The position numbers were made by a program, and so were the translations under genes. 64,000 bases of DNA from Hirschia sp964352025 (GTDB lineage Bacteria; Pseudomonadota; Alphaproteobacteria; Caulobacterales; Hyphomonadaceae), in NCBI GenBank assembly GCA_964352025.1, contig CAYGPZ010000005.1, positions 1-64,000 of the forward strand, in the 5' to 3' direction. Below the pieces are notes generated by a model. That model saw nothing but the letters and a program-made list of their open reading frames with translations, was not told the origin of the DNA and ran no database searches. The number at the start of each line of letters is the position of its first letter. Position 1 is the first letter of the stretch. Of this stretch, positions 63,767-64,000 are shown one piece after another.

Positions 63767-64000
63767 TTATGACTTATTGAGAACCGCATCAATATCTGCT
63801 GCTGAATGACGTTCAGCAAGTTGCTTACTCTCATCACCCCAACTCTTATTGACAATACTGCCACGCTTCACAGCGTCACGGGCAGCAATCTGCTTTTGCC
63901 AGCGAATGACATTGGGATATTCTTCAATATTCAGAAATTTTTGAGCCTCATAGCTGTTCACCATAAGGGAACCATACCAAGGCCAAATTGCCATATCAGC
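63767..64000 (-). CDS. Glutathione S-transferase, C-terminal part (cut by window edge)
   Basis: The last 77 codons of a gene that continues past 64000. The visible part reads ADMAIWPWYGSLMVNSYEA and NVIRWQKQIAARDAVKRG, matching the C-terminal helical domain of YghU-like (nu-class) glutathione S-transferases. The glutathione-binding N-terminal domain is outside the window. Confidence 0.8.
   Translation of the reverse strand, partial: ADMAIWPWYGSLMVNSYEAQKFLNIEEYPNVIRWQKQIAARDAVKRGSIVNKSWGDESKQLAERHSAADIDAVLNKS

Noticed and set aside
1..64000. CRISPR array, tRNA or rRNA gene, phage or toxin-antitoxin module
   Set aside because: I saw no regularly spaced repeats, cloverleaf-like segments, rRNA sequence or phage structural genes.

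Overview
The window looks like a chromosomal segment of an alphaproteobacterium with low-to-moderate GC. The main support is an ALAS-type 5-aminolevulinate synthase next to a complete Ccm (system I) cytochrome c maturation set, a long TonB-dependent receptor and several c-type cytochromes. A marine Hyphomonadales/Maricaulales-like relative is a guess; no rRNA or marker gene is present to settle it.

Region A (0.6-11.4 kb, minus strand) holds two adjacent peptide-tagging-type modules. The first is Anbu (proteasome-like hydrolase), transglutaminase-like protease, alpha-E protein and circularly permuted ATP-grasp. The second is a transglutaminase-like protease, an ATP-grasp/alpha-E fusion and a giant transglutaminase/DUF2126 protein. 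The function of these families is not established.

Region B (11.5-39.0 kb) is an accessory catabolic island. Two decayed IS6-family transposases bracket an operon of two TIM-barrel isomerase/epimerase-like enzymes and a TctCBA tripartite tricarboxylate transporter. Then follow a tautomerase, an MFS permease, two flavin-dependent 'tryptophan halogenase' proteins, an enzyme operon (cupin dioxygenase, glyoxalase-like, SDR, 2-hydroxyacid dehydrogenase, Old Yellow Enzyme) headed by a GntR/FCD regulator, a galactonate-dehydratase-like enolase-superfamily enzyme, a 1250-residue TonB receptor, a cytochrome c, a cytochrome b561-like protein, and a DUF1552/DUF1592 pair. A recurring 15-bp element (consensus ATTGACATGTTACMT) lies upstream of most of these transcription units. 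It suggests one regulon, probably controlled by the local GntR protein, for uptake and oxidation of an unidentified sugar-acid-like or aromatic glycoside-like compound.

Region C (39.3-47.6 kb) is a Nit1C cluster (nitrilase, radical SAM, GNAT, AIR-synthase-like, MSMEG_0570/0572-type proteins, flavoprotein) with an added LnmK-like gene and a divergent MocR regulator. Such clusters have been linked to cyanide/nitrile nitrogen assimilation.

Region D (48.0-61.4 kb) is a heme and electron-transfer block. It contains a single-chain NAD(P)H flavoprotein/[2Fe-2S]/membrane cytochrome b, an 11-heme cytochrome c, a globin, hemA, ccmIEFH on the plus strand and converging ccmABCDG on the minus strand, preceded by two small c-type heme proteins.

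Region E (61.9-64.0 kb) holds an exported cysteine-hydrolase/isochorismatase-like protein, a divergent LysR regulator and the C-terminal end of a glutathione S-transferase cut by the window edge.
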